DNA of 64,000 nt from Actinobacteria bacterium UBA2279 (GTDB lineage: Bacteria; Actinomycetota; Coriobacteriia; Anaerosomatales; Anaerosomataceae), in NCBI GenBank assembly GCA_002347365.1, contig DDWT01000022.1, forward strand, positions 4,219 to 68,218. Reading direction: 5' to 3'. The notes under the pieces were generated by a model that ran no database searches, had not been told where the DNA came from, and saw only the letters and a list, made by a program, of their open reading frames with translations. The stretch's first letter is position 1. Each line of letters starts with the position of its first letter. The position numbers and the translations under genes were made by a program. Below, piece by piece: positions 33,990-42,188 of this stretch.

Positions 33990-35078
33990 ATGGCCAACGA
34001 ATTCGACAGCTACGCACGTGAGCTGCGGCAGGGGCTGCGCGGTCTTCCGCGGCCAGATATCGATGATATCGCCGAGGAGATCCGCTCGGACCTGCGGGAA
34101 CGTATCGGCCAAGGTGACAAGCCCGAGGAAGCGGCGGCGGCACTCGGGCTGGCCGATCGGGTCGCTGCGGAGATCGTGCTGCGCCGAATCACGAGCGACA
34201 CGGGCGGCACTCTACCGGAGGCCTCCAGGGGCCAGCGGGTGGCCGCCTGGTGTGCCGACGCCCTGGTCGGGGGTGCGTTGTTGTGGCTCAACCCCGCGTG
34301 GTTCTTCGTTCTGGGCGCCATCCAGGAGCGCTACTGGATGACGGAGGTTCAACGTGCACAGCTAGCTGCGATGCCGGAGTACGTCTCGATGACATCCGGT
34401 CTCGGTTGGGCAGTGGTCACGCTAATGGCGGGATTCGCGTGGGCGGTCTTCTACTGGCTGTATCTCAGGCGCGCCAGGAGCATCAGTCTTGGAATGCGCA
34501 TGGCGGGGCTTTCGAGGATCGCGACACCCGACGGTGTGTGGGTAGTGCGTACCAGTGACATCGCCGAGAGCGAACCCGCCCGTATCGTGGCACGGCCCAA
34601 GTGGTATCTCGCTGCACCGGTGGTGGCCCTCACGCCGATGGCCTTGATCATGGTGATGGAACTCGTGTTCATGACCGTCGGATCATTCATGCAGCCGTTC
34701 AATCCGATGCTGCCTGTGAGCTCCGCCCAGGCGCAGGGCGAAGAATCGAGGGATGTCGTCTCGGCATTCTACGATGCCGTTATCGGTGGAGATGTGGATG
34801 CTGCCCGCGTATGTGTCGCCGAAGGAGCGGCGTTCGATGTGAGTGCGTTCATTGCCGATCGGGCGGAGGACGGAATCGAGTCCTGGGCGTTCGGTCCCGG
34901 GGTGCCCCCGAGCGAGTGGTACGTCGTCGAAACGCTCGACTCCGGAAAGCAGCGCACGGTCGGCATCTCGGTTATACGCGTCGAGGAGACCTCGGGTCCG
35001 GGTGACATCACCGTGCACTACCGGATAATCGACTGTACTGATGACCCGCTCAACAGAGGAGTCGTCGATCCCGAGTGA
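33990..35078 (+). CDS. HAAS-like/RDD membrane protein with C-terminal SnoaL-like domain
   Basis: 362 residues. The N-terminal about 70 residues form the helical HAAS/DUF1700-type signalling segment that typically partners a PadR regulator (ELRQGLRGLPRPDIDDIAEEIRSDLRERI in parts, PEEAAAALG). An RDD-like four-helix membrane region follows (WCADALVGGALLWLNPAWF, AVVTLMAGFAWAVFYWLYLRRARSISLGMR in parts). The C-terminal about 120 residues (DVVSAFYDAVIGGDVDAARVCVAEGA) resemble an NTF2/SnoaL-like domain. Start ATG 33990 with GGGGGGAC upstream. Co-transcribed with padR. Role in envelope stress is inferred only from the HAAS-PadR pairing. Confidence 0.75.
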   Translation: MANEFDSYARELRQGLRGLPRPDIDDIAEEIRSDLRERIGQGDKPEEAAAALGLADRVAAEIVLRRITSDTGGTLPEASRGQRVAAWCADALVGGALLWLNPAWFFVLGAIQERYWMTEVQRAQLAAMPEYVSMTSGLGWAVVTLMAGFAWAVFYWLYLRRARSISLGMRMAGLSRIATPDGVWVVRTSDIAESEPARIVARPKWYLAAPVVALTPMALIMVMELVFMTVGSFMQPFNPMLPVSSAQAQGEESRDVVSAFYDAVIGGDVDAARVCVAEGAAFDVSAFIADRAEDGIESWAFGPGVPPSEWYVVETLDSGKQRTVGISVIRVEETSGPGDITVHYRIIDCTDDPLNRGVVDPE

Positions 35079-35095
35079 ACCGCAGTGCACGATAA

Positions 35096-35125
35096 GAAGG
35101 CCCGCCGCGAACGCGGCGGGCCTTC
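35096..35125. terminator. bidirectional intrinsic terminator
   Basis: A 14-bp GC-rich stem (GAAGGCCCGCCGCG and its complement) with an AA loop, followed by TTGATT. It lies between the convergent padR cassette and the ABC exporter operon and can serve both. Confidence 0.85.
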
Positions 35126-35148
35126 TTGATTGCAGGACGCTGCGCGGC

Positions 35149-35286
35149 TTAGTCCTCTTCAGCCAATGCCGCTTGTGATTTCTTCTTCGCTTTCATGTTG
35201 GCCATGATCTTGCCCCAGACTTCGAGCTTCAGGTAGCCGATGACGACCACGCCGACTCCGATCAAGACCCACCAGTACCACTCCAT
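35149..35286 (-). CDS. 45-residue single-pass membrane peptide at the end of the ABC operon
   Basis: MEWYWWVLIGVGVVVIGYLKLEVWGKIM followed by a lysine-rich tail (KAKKKSQAALAEED). ATG 35286 has a strong AAAGGGGACGG site. A single N-terminal hydrophobic helix with a basic cytoplasmic tail follows the second permease by 28 bp on the same strand. It could be a small subunit of the ABC-2 exporter, similar in kind to other small transporter-associated peptides; this is inference. The family is not recognised. Confidence 0.6.
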   Translation of the reverse strand: MEWYWWVLIGVGVVVIGYLKLEVWGKIMANMKAKKKSQAALAEED

Positions 35287-35314
35287 CGCCGTCCCCTTTC
35301 TGCCCGCGGCCTGA

Positions 35315-36379
35315 CTATCGAGCCGCCATCTGTGCTTGTACGCGACGGGCGACCATGCCCACAACGGGAATGAGCGCCACCGTGATGCCTATCGCCACAG
35401 CGAGTTCAAGCCAGACCTCGCTGATCGAACCGCCCATGACAGAGACCCGCCAGATCGGCTCGATGATCCAGTACAGCGGGAATATCTTGGCGATCCACTG
35501 AGGCCACTCGGGGAAGATGTAGAAGAGTGTCGGCGCGAACAAGAACATGCCGAGTCCTTTGATCATGCCGAACATGATCGTCGAGTCCTTGGCGAACGTA
35601 CCCATAAGCAGTCCGATCATCGAAGACAACGAGGCCGCCACCACGACGACCACAAGGACCTGAAGCCAGTTCGTGCCGAGTGCCTGGTTGAGGACCAGCG
35701 TTGCGGTCGCCATGACCGTCGCGAGCAACGTGCCGAGAGCCCATTTCGCCGTAAGCACATCGCCGATCTTCACCGGTGAGACGAGCAGCGCCATAAGGGT
35801 GCCCTGTTCCTTCTCCTCGACCAGGTTCGAGCCTGGTACGAAGATGCCGGCCATGACAAGCGCGTAGAACACGATGACGGGGACCAGGCGTACGGACATC
35901 GGCAGTCCTACGGTGCCGAAGTTCACGACATCCACCACGACAGGTGCCTCGCTGCCCTCAAGTTTGCGCACGAGGTCGATCGTGGTGACCGTCAAGATGA
36001 TCCGGTTAGAGGCGAGGCTCTCGCCACCGATGTAGAACTGCAGGTCGGGCTTCTCGCCACCCTTGACGGCCTGGTCGAACCCTGTCGGCAGTATGAGTCC
36101 CGCGTCGAGGTCGTTGGTCTCGACCTGGGTCTTGAGCTCCTCGGCATCATCGAGCAGCGTGAGGGTGATCCCGTCCATCTTTTCGATCTGTGCCGTGATC
36201 TCCGAGCTTCCGTCGTCGATGATGCCAAGACGCGGTTCCGGGTTGAACAGCGAACCGAACGCGACCTGCAGGATCAGCGTCAGGGCGAACGGCAGTACGA
36301 TCATCCAAAGGAACAGGGGCGAGCGAGGGCCGATCGCCATGTCCTTTCGCAGGACCTTCCAGGTGAGTTTGGGACTCAT
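35315..36379 (-). CDS. ABC-2 type permease subunit B
   Basis: 354 residues. One N-terminal membrane segment (FLWMIVLPFALTLILQVAFG), a soluble loop of about 160 residues, then five C-terminal segments (MSVRLVPVIVFYALVMAGIFVPGS, ALGTLLATVMATATLVLN, VLVVVVVAASLSSMIGLLMG and others). The VEEKEQGTLMALLVSPV motif is the ABC-2/NatB coupling helix. ATG 36379 overlaps the previous permease stop by 4 bases. It pairs with the other permease and the ATPase below as an exporter of the NatAB/YhaPQ kind. Confidence 0.85.
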   Translation of the reverse strand: MSPKLTWKVLRKDMAIGPRSPLFLWMIVLPFALTLILQVAFGSLFNPEPRLGIIDDGSSEITAQIEKMDGITLTLLDDAEELKTQVETNDLDAGLILPTGFDQAVKGGEKPDLQFYIGGESLASNRIILTVTTIDLVRKLEGSEAPVVVDVVNFGTVGLPMSVRLVPVIVFYALVMAGIFVPGSNLVEEKEQGTLMALLVSPVKIGDVLTAKWALGTLLATVMATATLVLNQALGTNWLQVLVVVVVAASLSSMIGLLMGTFAKDSTIMFGMIKGLGMFLFAPTLFYIFPEWPQWIAKIFPLYWIIEPIWRVSVMGGSISEVWLELAVAIGITVALIPVVGMVARRVQAQMAAR

Positions 36380-37623
36380 AGCGATTCCACCTTCCGCTTC
36401 AGTGCGAACAGCCCCGCGACAAACAGGACCACCAGCCACACGGCTGCGTACGCCAGGGATCCTGCCGCCTCAGACCAGGTCATACCGTAGTTGAAAGCAC
36501 CCACGAGTGTGTTGATGATCGGATACGTTGGGATGACTCTGACCCAGGCAGCCGCCGTGCCGGGGAACATGACCGAGAACGACGGGATGAGCAGGGGGAT
36601 CGTGAAGAGCATGCTGTAGAACAGCTGCCCCATGAAGTCCTTGCCTGATGACCCCACATATAATGCGACGCCGGTGAACATCATCGAACCCATCAGCAGC
36701 ACAGCAAGCACGAGCGACCAGTTCTCGGCAGTCAATCCTCCGACCAACACGAGGACGAAAAGACCCTGACCGAGCGACATGAGCGTGCCGAAGATCGTCT
36801 TGGCTATGAGGAAGTCGCTGGTCTTGGCTGGGGTCACCAGCACGGCGGTGACCGTACGCTGCAGCACCTCGGTCGAGACGAGTGACGCCATCGAGAACGT
36901 CTCCATCAGCAACACCATGAAGATGAGCATGGGCCGCAGCTTGTCCTTGATGCTGACCTGGTCGCCGGCCCTGTCTGTGCCAAGCATGATGCCCGCTTCA
37001 TCGGTCATGGTGACCGGAAGCTGCTTTCCGGCGAGCTGGTAGGCTGCCTCACGTACGAAGCTGGTCATCGCGCCCTGGATCTCCTCGGGCACATTGGCGT
37101 CCGAGTAGACGGTTACCGTGACATCACTCTTGCCTGCGGCAACGTCTGCGATGAAATCCTTCGGGAACGCGATGCCGATGTCGAGGCCGAGCTTCTCGGC
37201 CTTCTCGGGCTTGTCCTGCCCCGCTTCAGGGTCACGTAGGATGAGCGTCCCGTCGTCCGCGCGCCATGCCTCAAGCGTGCCCTCGACGACCTTCTGCATG
37301 TCTTCCTCGTCGTCGAACTCGATGAGGAGCAAACCTTCCTGCTCCTGGCTCAGATCCGCATTGTCGAGTTCAGCGAGTTGCTCGTCAGTGGCGCCGATCG
37401 CCTTCGGCGAGTCCTTCGCATCAGTGACCATGGATGACACGGGTGGCGAGACGGCAAGCGTGATCGTCTCGTTCACCGTGGATGGCAGGAACGTATACGC
37501 GATGGGAATCGCTATTAGCACGAGCAACGTCAGGAACAAGTACACCTTGTCGCGCGAGTACGCTTTCAGCTCCTTCTTCAGGAGTGCCCGGATTATCGCC
37601 GGGCGCGAGACGACACGGCTCAT
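36376..37623 (-). CDS. ABC-2 type permease subunit A (NatB-like)
   Basis: 415 residues with the same architecture as its neighbour: an N-terminal segment (KVYLFLTLLVLIAIPIAYTFLP), a long soluble loop (about residues 35-230) and five or six C-terminal segments. EVLQRTVTAVLVTPAKTSDFLIAK is the ABC-2 coupling motif. The stop overlaps the following permease start and the start overlaps the ATPase stop by 4 bases, so all four exporter genes are translationally coupled. Likely substrates include sodium ions, drugs or lipids, as for NatAB-type systems; unresolved. Confidence 0.85.
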   Translation of the reverse strand: MSRVVSRPAIIRALLKKELKAYSRDKVYLFLTLLVLIAIPIAYTFLPSTVNETITLAVSPPVSSMVTDAKDSPKAIGATDEQLAELDNADLSQEQEGLLLIEFDDEEDMQKVVEGTLEAWRADDGTLILRDPEAGQDKPEKAEKLGLDIGIAFPKDFIADVAAGKSDVTVTVYSDANVPEEIQGAMTSFVREAAYQLAGKQLPVTMTDEAGIMLGTDRAGDQVSIKDKLRPMLIFMVLLMETFSMASLVSTEVLQRTVTAVLVTPAKTSDFLIAKTIFGTLMSLGQGLFVLVLVGGLTAENWSLVLAVLLMGSMMFTGVALYVGSSGKDFMGQLFYSMLFTIPLLIPSFSVMFPGTAAAWVRVIPTYPIINTLVGAFNYGMTWSEAAGSLAYAAVWLVVLFVAGLFALKRKVESL

Positions 37624-38483
37624 CCCGCCAGCCCCCTGCCGGTGAGCTCGATGAAGATCTTCTCCAGCGTGGCCTCCTCGGTGTGGATCGTGAGGAGGTC
37701 GGGAGACACCGCCAGCGCTGCCAGTCTGGCCGATGAACCGTCGCCGCCCAGTTCGATGTGCTCCTCGCGCACCCCGGCGCCGTCGCGGAGACGCACCTTC
37801 ACGGAGCGCGTGCCGTACTTCAGCTTGAGATTCTCGGCAGTGTCCAGAGCGACGATCTCGCCGTCGTTGATGAAGGCGACGCGGTCGGAGAGCTCGTCGG
37901 CCTCGAACATGTCATGCGTGGTCAGCAGGACTGCTGCGCCGCGGTCGGCCTCTTCCTTGATGGTCTTGCGAATCGACGCCGAGGTCACCGGATCAAGACC
38001 GTCGGTCGGCTCATCGAGGAACAGCACCTTCGGTTTGTTGACGAACGCGCGGGAGATCATCATGCGCTGACGCATGCCCTTTGAGAAGCTGTGCACGCGG
38101 TCCCTTGCGCGTTCGGCCAGGCCGACCCGGCGCAAGATCTCCATCGTCTCCGGCTCTTTGATGCCGAAGAGGGAAGCGTAGAAGTCCAGGTTCTCCTTGG
38201 CACTCATGTTAAGGTACAGATTCTTCTCCTCGAAGCAGACACCGATTTGCGCCTGCAGGTTTGGGTCGTCAGCAGAGATGTCGATGCCGAGAACCTGCGC
38301 CTTGCCACCCTTCGGGGTGATCTGGCCGGTCAACATCTTGATGGTCGTCGACTTGCCAGCTCCGTTCGGGCCGAGAAAGCCCAGGATCTCGCCTGGTTGT
38401 ACGTCGAAGGAGATACCTTTGACTGCCTCGAGGTCGCCATAGGAGAAGCGGAGGCCCTCCACGTTGATGGCAGGTTGTGTCAT
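37620..38483 (-). CDS. ABC transporter ATPase (NatA-like)
   Basis: 287 residues. Walker A GPNGAGKST, signature FSKGMRQRM, Walker B VLFLDEPTDGLD and H-loop TTHDM. The C-terminal extension (about residues 215-287, ending EATLEKIFIELTGRGLAG) is the regulatory tail seen in ABC-2 drug/ion exporters of the DrrA/NatA type. ATG 38483 with AAAGGATGG overlaps the regulator stop by 4 bases. It energises the two downstream permeases. Confidence 0.93.
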   Translation of the reverse strand: MTQPAINVEGLRFSYGDLEAVKGISFDVQPGEILGFLGPNGAGKSTTIKMLTGQITPKGGKAQVLGIDISADDPNLQAQIGVCFEEKNLYLNMSAKENLDFYASLFGIKEPETMEILRRVGLAERARDRVHSFSKGMRQRMMISRAFVNKPKVLFLDEPTDGLDPVTSASIRKTIKEEADRGAAVLLTTHDMFEADELSDRVAFINDGEIVALDTAENLKLKYGTRSVKVRLRDGAGVREEHIELGGDGSSARLAALAVSPDLLTIHTEEATLEKIFIELTGRGLAG

Positions 38484-38947
38484 CGTCCCATCCTTTCATC
38501 CCAGCGGTTCATGACCGCAACGAACTCCTCGGTGAAGAAGGAGTAGACCTCCTCCATCTCGGTCAAGCGTTCCAGCGCCGCAGGAGAGTTCGTGCCCTCC
38601 TTGGCCGCGCGCACGACCGTCGTGATCTGGCCCATAGCCATGAACTTCTTGCCGAGGATATCCCCCCACTTGCCCTTCAAAATGCGGTAGTGCGCCTCAC
38701 GGGAGCCAGGCACACGGTATCGCTCCACCAACTCCACGCCGACGAGGAACTGCGTCGTGGTGCTCACGGTCGCCTTGCTGATGTCGAGTTCAGTCATCAG
38801 TTCGCTGGTGGGCAGGCCCTCTCCCGGCGCCATCGTGAGCGCGGCGTAGATACGCGCAATGGCGTGCGGGAAGCCCACCATTTCCAGAACGCGAGCCAGC
38901 CCCTCACGCAGGTCATCCCTGCGCTTCCCGGGGTCATCGACGACCAT
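38480..38947 (-). CDS. GbsR/MarR-family transcriptional regulator
   Basis: 155 residues. The winged helix is FPHAIARIYAALTMAPGEGLPTSELMTELDISKATVSTTTQFLV in parts, as in GbsR-type regulators that often control adjacent transporters; the C-terminal helices form the dimer. ATG 38947 with AGGAGGG. It is the first gene of the exporter operon and probably autoregulates through the inverted repeat at 38990-39024. Confidence 0.85.
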   Translation of the reverse strand: MVVDDPGKRRDDLREGLARVLEMVGFPHAIARIYAALTMAPGEGLPTSELMTELDISKATVSTTTQFLVGVELVERYRVPGSREAHYRILKGKWGDILGKKFMAMGQITTVVRAAKEGTNSPAALERLTEMEEVYSFFTEEFVAVMNRWDERMGR

Positions 38948-38989
38948 CGCGCCCTCCTCTCGAATCGTCCGCCAGCGATATCGTTCCCA

Positions 38990-39024
38990 ACGTTCAGTAT
39001 CTTCTAAACGTTAGATATGAACGT
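38990..39024. promoter_or_regulatory. operator-like inverted repeat upstream of the GbsR operon
   Basis: ACGTTCAGTATCT and AGATATGAACGT are inverted arms around TCTAAACGTT, 43-77 bp upstream of the regulator start. It is the best candidate binding site for the operon's own GbsR/MarR regulator. Confidence 0.6.
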
Positions 39025-39102
39025 AGCACCCCAAAGCCGGAGATGACAAGAGCGCCCCGCTGGAACCCGCGAGACGCTCTTACGTATTCATCCTGTAGAG
39101 CA

Positions 39103-40251
39103 CTAGTAGCGCAAGACTGCAGCAATGGTATCGCCTTGGGGCAGATCCTGGGCTGGCACCGCATAGACCTCGGCTCCAGAGAGCAGCGCTTCGAAAGCGG
39201 CGAGGTCGAGGAGGTCTTCGTCTCCCGAGTGTGGGTGGGCGTGTATCGCTGCAGTATCGGTCCCGAGGTCATAGTGGCCCCACAGTTCGCGGTCAGTGGC
39301 CACGAAGAGCGTGTCCACGCGCCCGTGTACGGCAGCCGGAACAAGTGTCTCAGGGTCGCTCGTCGTCCGGCTCGAGCCCCATGCCTCGGTGAGTCGGCGG
39401 GCGGCCTCGTCGCGGTTGCCTTCGAACAAGGGCATGACCACGTCCCACGCCTGCTGGAACAAGACCTCGGGATTCGTGTTCTCCGGACTGCCGGTCACGG
39501 CAGCCTCGGCGAGCGATGGGTGGCTGTTCACCTCGCGGTACATGGGAAGCAGATAGTCCACTCCGGCGAGAATGAGCGGGGTCGCATCACCCTGAAGGTA
39601 CTCGGCCACGCCCTTGTCGATCTCACGGAAGTAGCGGACGAGCTCACCTTTCGGGTCCGTTTCACCCGTGCCGTGGAACACAGCCGGCCGCCTGCCTCCG
39701 GCACCGCTCGTACCCGTGTGGAATTGCAGCGACGCCTTCTCGAAGTTGTCCCAGCGCAGCGCCTCGGCCAGGTTCTCCGGCACTCCATCCAGGTCAACCT
39801 CTTCGAGCCCGTTTGCCGAGCCGCGCATCAGTCTGACGTGCTTCTGACTCAAGGCGAGCAGCCAGAAGTGCCTGTCCGAGCCGACTGTTGTCAGCAACGG
39901 CTTGAGGTAGAAGCGCTCGTCCACCACGACGCGCGTGGAGAATGTCTCAGGAAGCCGGAACGTGCGCATCCCGTCCGGGCCTATGAACAGCGCAAGCCCG
40001 AGATTCGCACGGAGCCAGAACGGCCTATCGTCCAGCAAGGCTACTGCCGGCGCCAGAATGGCGGCGGCATCCGGCGAACGCATCCCGCCTTCGACGAGGA
40101 GGCCTTCAGCCTCGCGCAGAGCGTTCTTCAAAGCGGTCTGATCGGCCTGCGTATCCGGTCCGAAGCGATGCGTCGGCATGTACACGGACACGCGGGGTCC
40201 TTTCCCTCGTACCGCGAGAGCGGTCATGTCTTCACGGGTGAGAACGTCCAT
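39103..40251 (-). CDS. bacterial archaeo-eukaryotic release-factor-like protein (baeRF family 3)
   Basis: 382 residues, with the baeRF3 layout: an N-terminal alpha/beta domain (GPRVSVYMPTHRFGPDTQAD), the central eRF1 domain 2-like block beginning HFWLLALSQKHVRLMRGS, and a C-terminal pelota-like domain (VLFQQAWDVVMPLFEGNRDEAARRLTEAWG). Such proteins are distant relatives of eRF1/Pelota; proposed to act on stalled or hibernating ribosomes (the archaeal/bacterial homologue Balon binds the A site). No GGQ motif is seen, so peptide release is not expected. ATG 40251 follows AAAGGAG. It stands alone downstream of the PEBP lipoprotein gene. Confidence 0.8.
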   Translation of the reverse strand: MDVLTREDMTALAVRGKGPRVSVYMPTHRFGPDTQADQTALKNALREAEGLLVEGGMRSPDAAAILAPAVALLDDRPFWLRANLGLALFIGPDGMRTFRLPETFSTRVVVDERFYLKPLLTTVGSDRHFWLLALSQKHVRLMRGSANGLEEVDLDGVPENLAEALRWDNFEKASLQFHTGTSGAGGRRPAVFHGTGETDPKGELVRYFREIDKGVAEYLQGDATPLILAGVDYLLPMYREVNSHPSLAEAAVTGSPENTNPEVLFQQAWDVVMPLFEGNRDEAARRLTEAWGSSRTTSDPETLVPAAVHGRVDTLFVATDRELWGHYDLGTDTAAIHAHPHSGDEDLLDLAAFEALLSGAEVYAVPAQDLPQGDTIAAVLRY

Positions 40252-40288
40252 GGACTACTCCTTTCCGAGCAAGGCGACGGGCCCGATG

Positions 40289-40897
40289 TCACCGGCCGAA
40301 GTAGCCGGTGATGGTGCCCGAGGCGAGTACGTGTCCTTCGACAGCGCGCTCTATCTGAGATCTGGACGGTTTGTCCTTGATGTCGGTGCTTGTGGTGTCG
40401 AGTGCGTACACGGTGATGACATAAGGGTGATCACCGCTGCCCGGCGGAGGAGTCGGGCCGCCGTAGCCCTCATCGCCGTAGGCGTTGCGAAGCTCACGCG
40501 CCGGAGCCGGCAGCGAGCCGGTCGCGTTGTCCGCAAGCGAGGTCGTCTGCGGCGGCAGGTCGACGATGACCCAGTGCACCCACTGGTTGGCGACGCGGTG
40601 CTCGTCGATCATGACGACGACGAACGACGCTGTCTCATCGGGCGCCCCGCTCCAGTCAAGAGATGGCGAGCGGTTCTGCCCGCCAGCGACACTGGTTCCG
40701 CAGTACTCGGCGGGGATGACCGCGCCGTCTTGTAAGGCCGAGGAGGAGAGCTCAAGCGCCTGAGTTCCCCCATACTGCTCGGGGACCTCAGACGCGGTAC
40801 CAGGCGAATCCCCGGTCCGGGCGCATCCAGAAACAAGAACCAGCCCGAACAGGCAGCAGACAGTGCATCGAACAAGCGCTCCACGAAACCGTGGCAT
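40289..40897 (-). CDS. PEBP-family (YbhB/YbcL) lipoprotein
   Basis: 202 residues. A type II signal peptide ends in LVSGC, with the acylated cysteine at residue 26. The phosphatidylethanolamine-binding/Raf-kinase-inhibitor-like fold has IPAEYCGTSVAGGQNRSPSLDWSGAPDETASFVVVMID in parts, then QWVHWVIVDLPPQT and GYGGPTPPPG...HPYVITVYALD, the family motifs. ATG 40897 follows AAAGGAGCG. It follows the CFA-synthase gene by 61 bp, and the gap holds a GGTGG/CCACC repeat containing ATATACCC. Confidence 0.85.
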   Translation of the reverse strand: MPRFRGALVRCTVCCLFGLVLVSGCARTGDSPGTASEVPEQYGGTQALELSSSALQDGAVIPAEYCGTSVAGGQNRSPSLDWSGAPDETASFVVVMIDEHRVANQWVHWVIVDLPPQTTSLADNATGSLPAPARELRNAYGDEGYGGPTPPPGSGDHPYVITVYALDTTSTDIKDKPSRSQIERAVEGHVLASGTITGYFGR

Positions 40898-40922
40898 ACG
40901 CGCTCCTTTCGCGCCGCGACAT

Positions 40923-40940
40923 AGGTGGATATACCCACCT
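40923..40940. promoter_or_regulatory. inverted repeat sharing ATATACCC with the SDR/FAD promoter
   Basis: AGGTGG-ATATAC-CCACCT: 6-bp arms around a 6-nt centre, 26 bp upstream of the PEBP start. It shares the ATATACCC half with the perfect palindrome at 44301, suggesting a common regulator; the match is short. Confidence 0.35.
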
Positions 40941-40958
40941 CGTGCGACCCGTTGCGCT

Positions 40959-42188
40959 TCACCTACGAGCAGGCCGACGAACCACCTGCATGACATCGAT
41001 GCTTCCCGATCGGAATCCTGCCTGGCAGTAGGCGAGGTAGAAACGCCACATCCGCTCGAACCGATCATCGAAGCCAAGCGCCCTCACGCGAGCGACGGTG
41101 GTCGAGAAGCGTTGTTCCCACGTGTTCAGGGTCTGCGCATAGTCGTGGCCGAAGAAGAATGGATCTTCGGTGCGCAACCCTGCGCGTTCGGCTGTCTGTC
41201 GGAACGCCTCGGGACTCGGCAGCATGCCACCGGGGAAGATGTACCGCTGGATGAAATCAGGTTTCCTACGGTATGCGTCCAGGCGAGCGTTCTCGATGGT
41301 GATGACCTGCAACGCAGCCCGACCCCCATCCGCAAGGACATCGTTCAGTTTGCCGAAGAACGTCGGCCAGTAGCGTTCACCAACCGCCTCGAACATCTCG
41401 ATGGAGGCAACGCGATCGTACTTCTCAGCGATGTCGCGGTAGTCCTGATGCCGGATCTCCACCTGGCTCCCGAGGCCCTCCTCGGCAACACGCTGCCGCG
41501 CCCACGCAAGCTGCTCCTCGGAGATCGTCACGCCGGTCACGCGCGCTCCCCGGGTCTTTGCCGCGTGTATCGCAAAGCCGCCCCACCCGCAGCCGATCTC
41601 CAGCAGTGACTGACCGGGCCTCACGTCGAGCAGATCCAGTAGGCGGTCCCACTTCCGCTGCTGAGCGGCCGAAAGGTCGGTGTCGGTGCCGTCGAACAAT
41701 GCAGCCGAGTATGTCATGTCGGGATCGAGCCACAGGCGGTAGAACTCGTTGCCGAGGTCGTAGTGGAAACAGATATTGCGTTTGGCGCCGCGCTTGGTGT
41801 TGGTGCGCAGTGAATGGATCGCACGATTGAGGGGATTGAGCGGCGCCAGAAGCTTGCGGCCGCGTTCTCGAGCGGCATCCACGTTGGCGGCCGAGAACTC
41901 GAGCGTCGCAGTCAGGTCGGAAGTCTCCCACGCGCCCTGCATATAGGCTTCGGCAAGCCCGATACTCCCGCCGAGGATGGCGCGGCGCACGGCTGATGGC
42001 CGTATGACACTGACGGATGTTTGGGGGCCGGGGTCGGGGCCCCGGAAGACGAAAGTGCGCCCATCGCACCAGCGCAGCCTGAGTTCGCCGTACCGGACCC
42101 GCTCGAGTGACGCAAGCAGCCCGCGACCGAATACGTCGATGCCGCTCTTGCTCACATCACCCGTGAGGGACTGTGTTCTGCGGGTCAA
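40959..42188 (-). CDS. cfa: cyclopropane-fatty-acid-synthase-family methyltransferase
   Basis: 409 residues. SAM motif LLEIGCGWGGFAIHAA (about residue 200), the CFA signature RNICFHYDLGNEFYRLWLDPDMTYSAALF in parts, and FIQRYIFPGGMLPSP near the C-terminus. It transfers a methylene or methyl group to double bonds of phospholipid acyl chains. Start is TTG with AAGGAGG 9 nt upstream, overlapping the DUF1365 3' end by 32 bases. In this SDR/FAD/DUF1365/CFA association a modified product (for example methylated or furan fatty acids) is as likely as a plain cyclopropane. Confidence 0.9.
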   Translation of the reverse strand: MTRRTQSLTGDVSKSGIDVFGRGLLASLERVRYGELRLRWCDGRTFVFRGPDPGPQTSVSVIRPSAVRRAILGGSIGLAEAYMQGAWETSDLTATLEFSAANVDAARERGRKLLAPLNPLNRAIHSLRTNTKRGAKRNICFHYDLGNEFYRLWLDPDMTYSAALFDGTDTDLSAAQQRKWDRLLDLLDVRPGQSLLEIGCGWGGFAIHAAKTRGARVTGVTISEEQLAWARQRVAEEGLGSQVEIRHQDYRDIAEKYDRVASIEMFEAVGERYWPTFFGKLNDVLADGGRAALQVITIENARLDAYRRKPDFIQRYIFPGGMLPSPEAFRQTAERAGLRTEDPFFFGHDYAQTLNTWEQRFSTTVARVRALGFDDRFERMWRFYLAYCQAGFRSGSIDVMQVVRRPARR

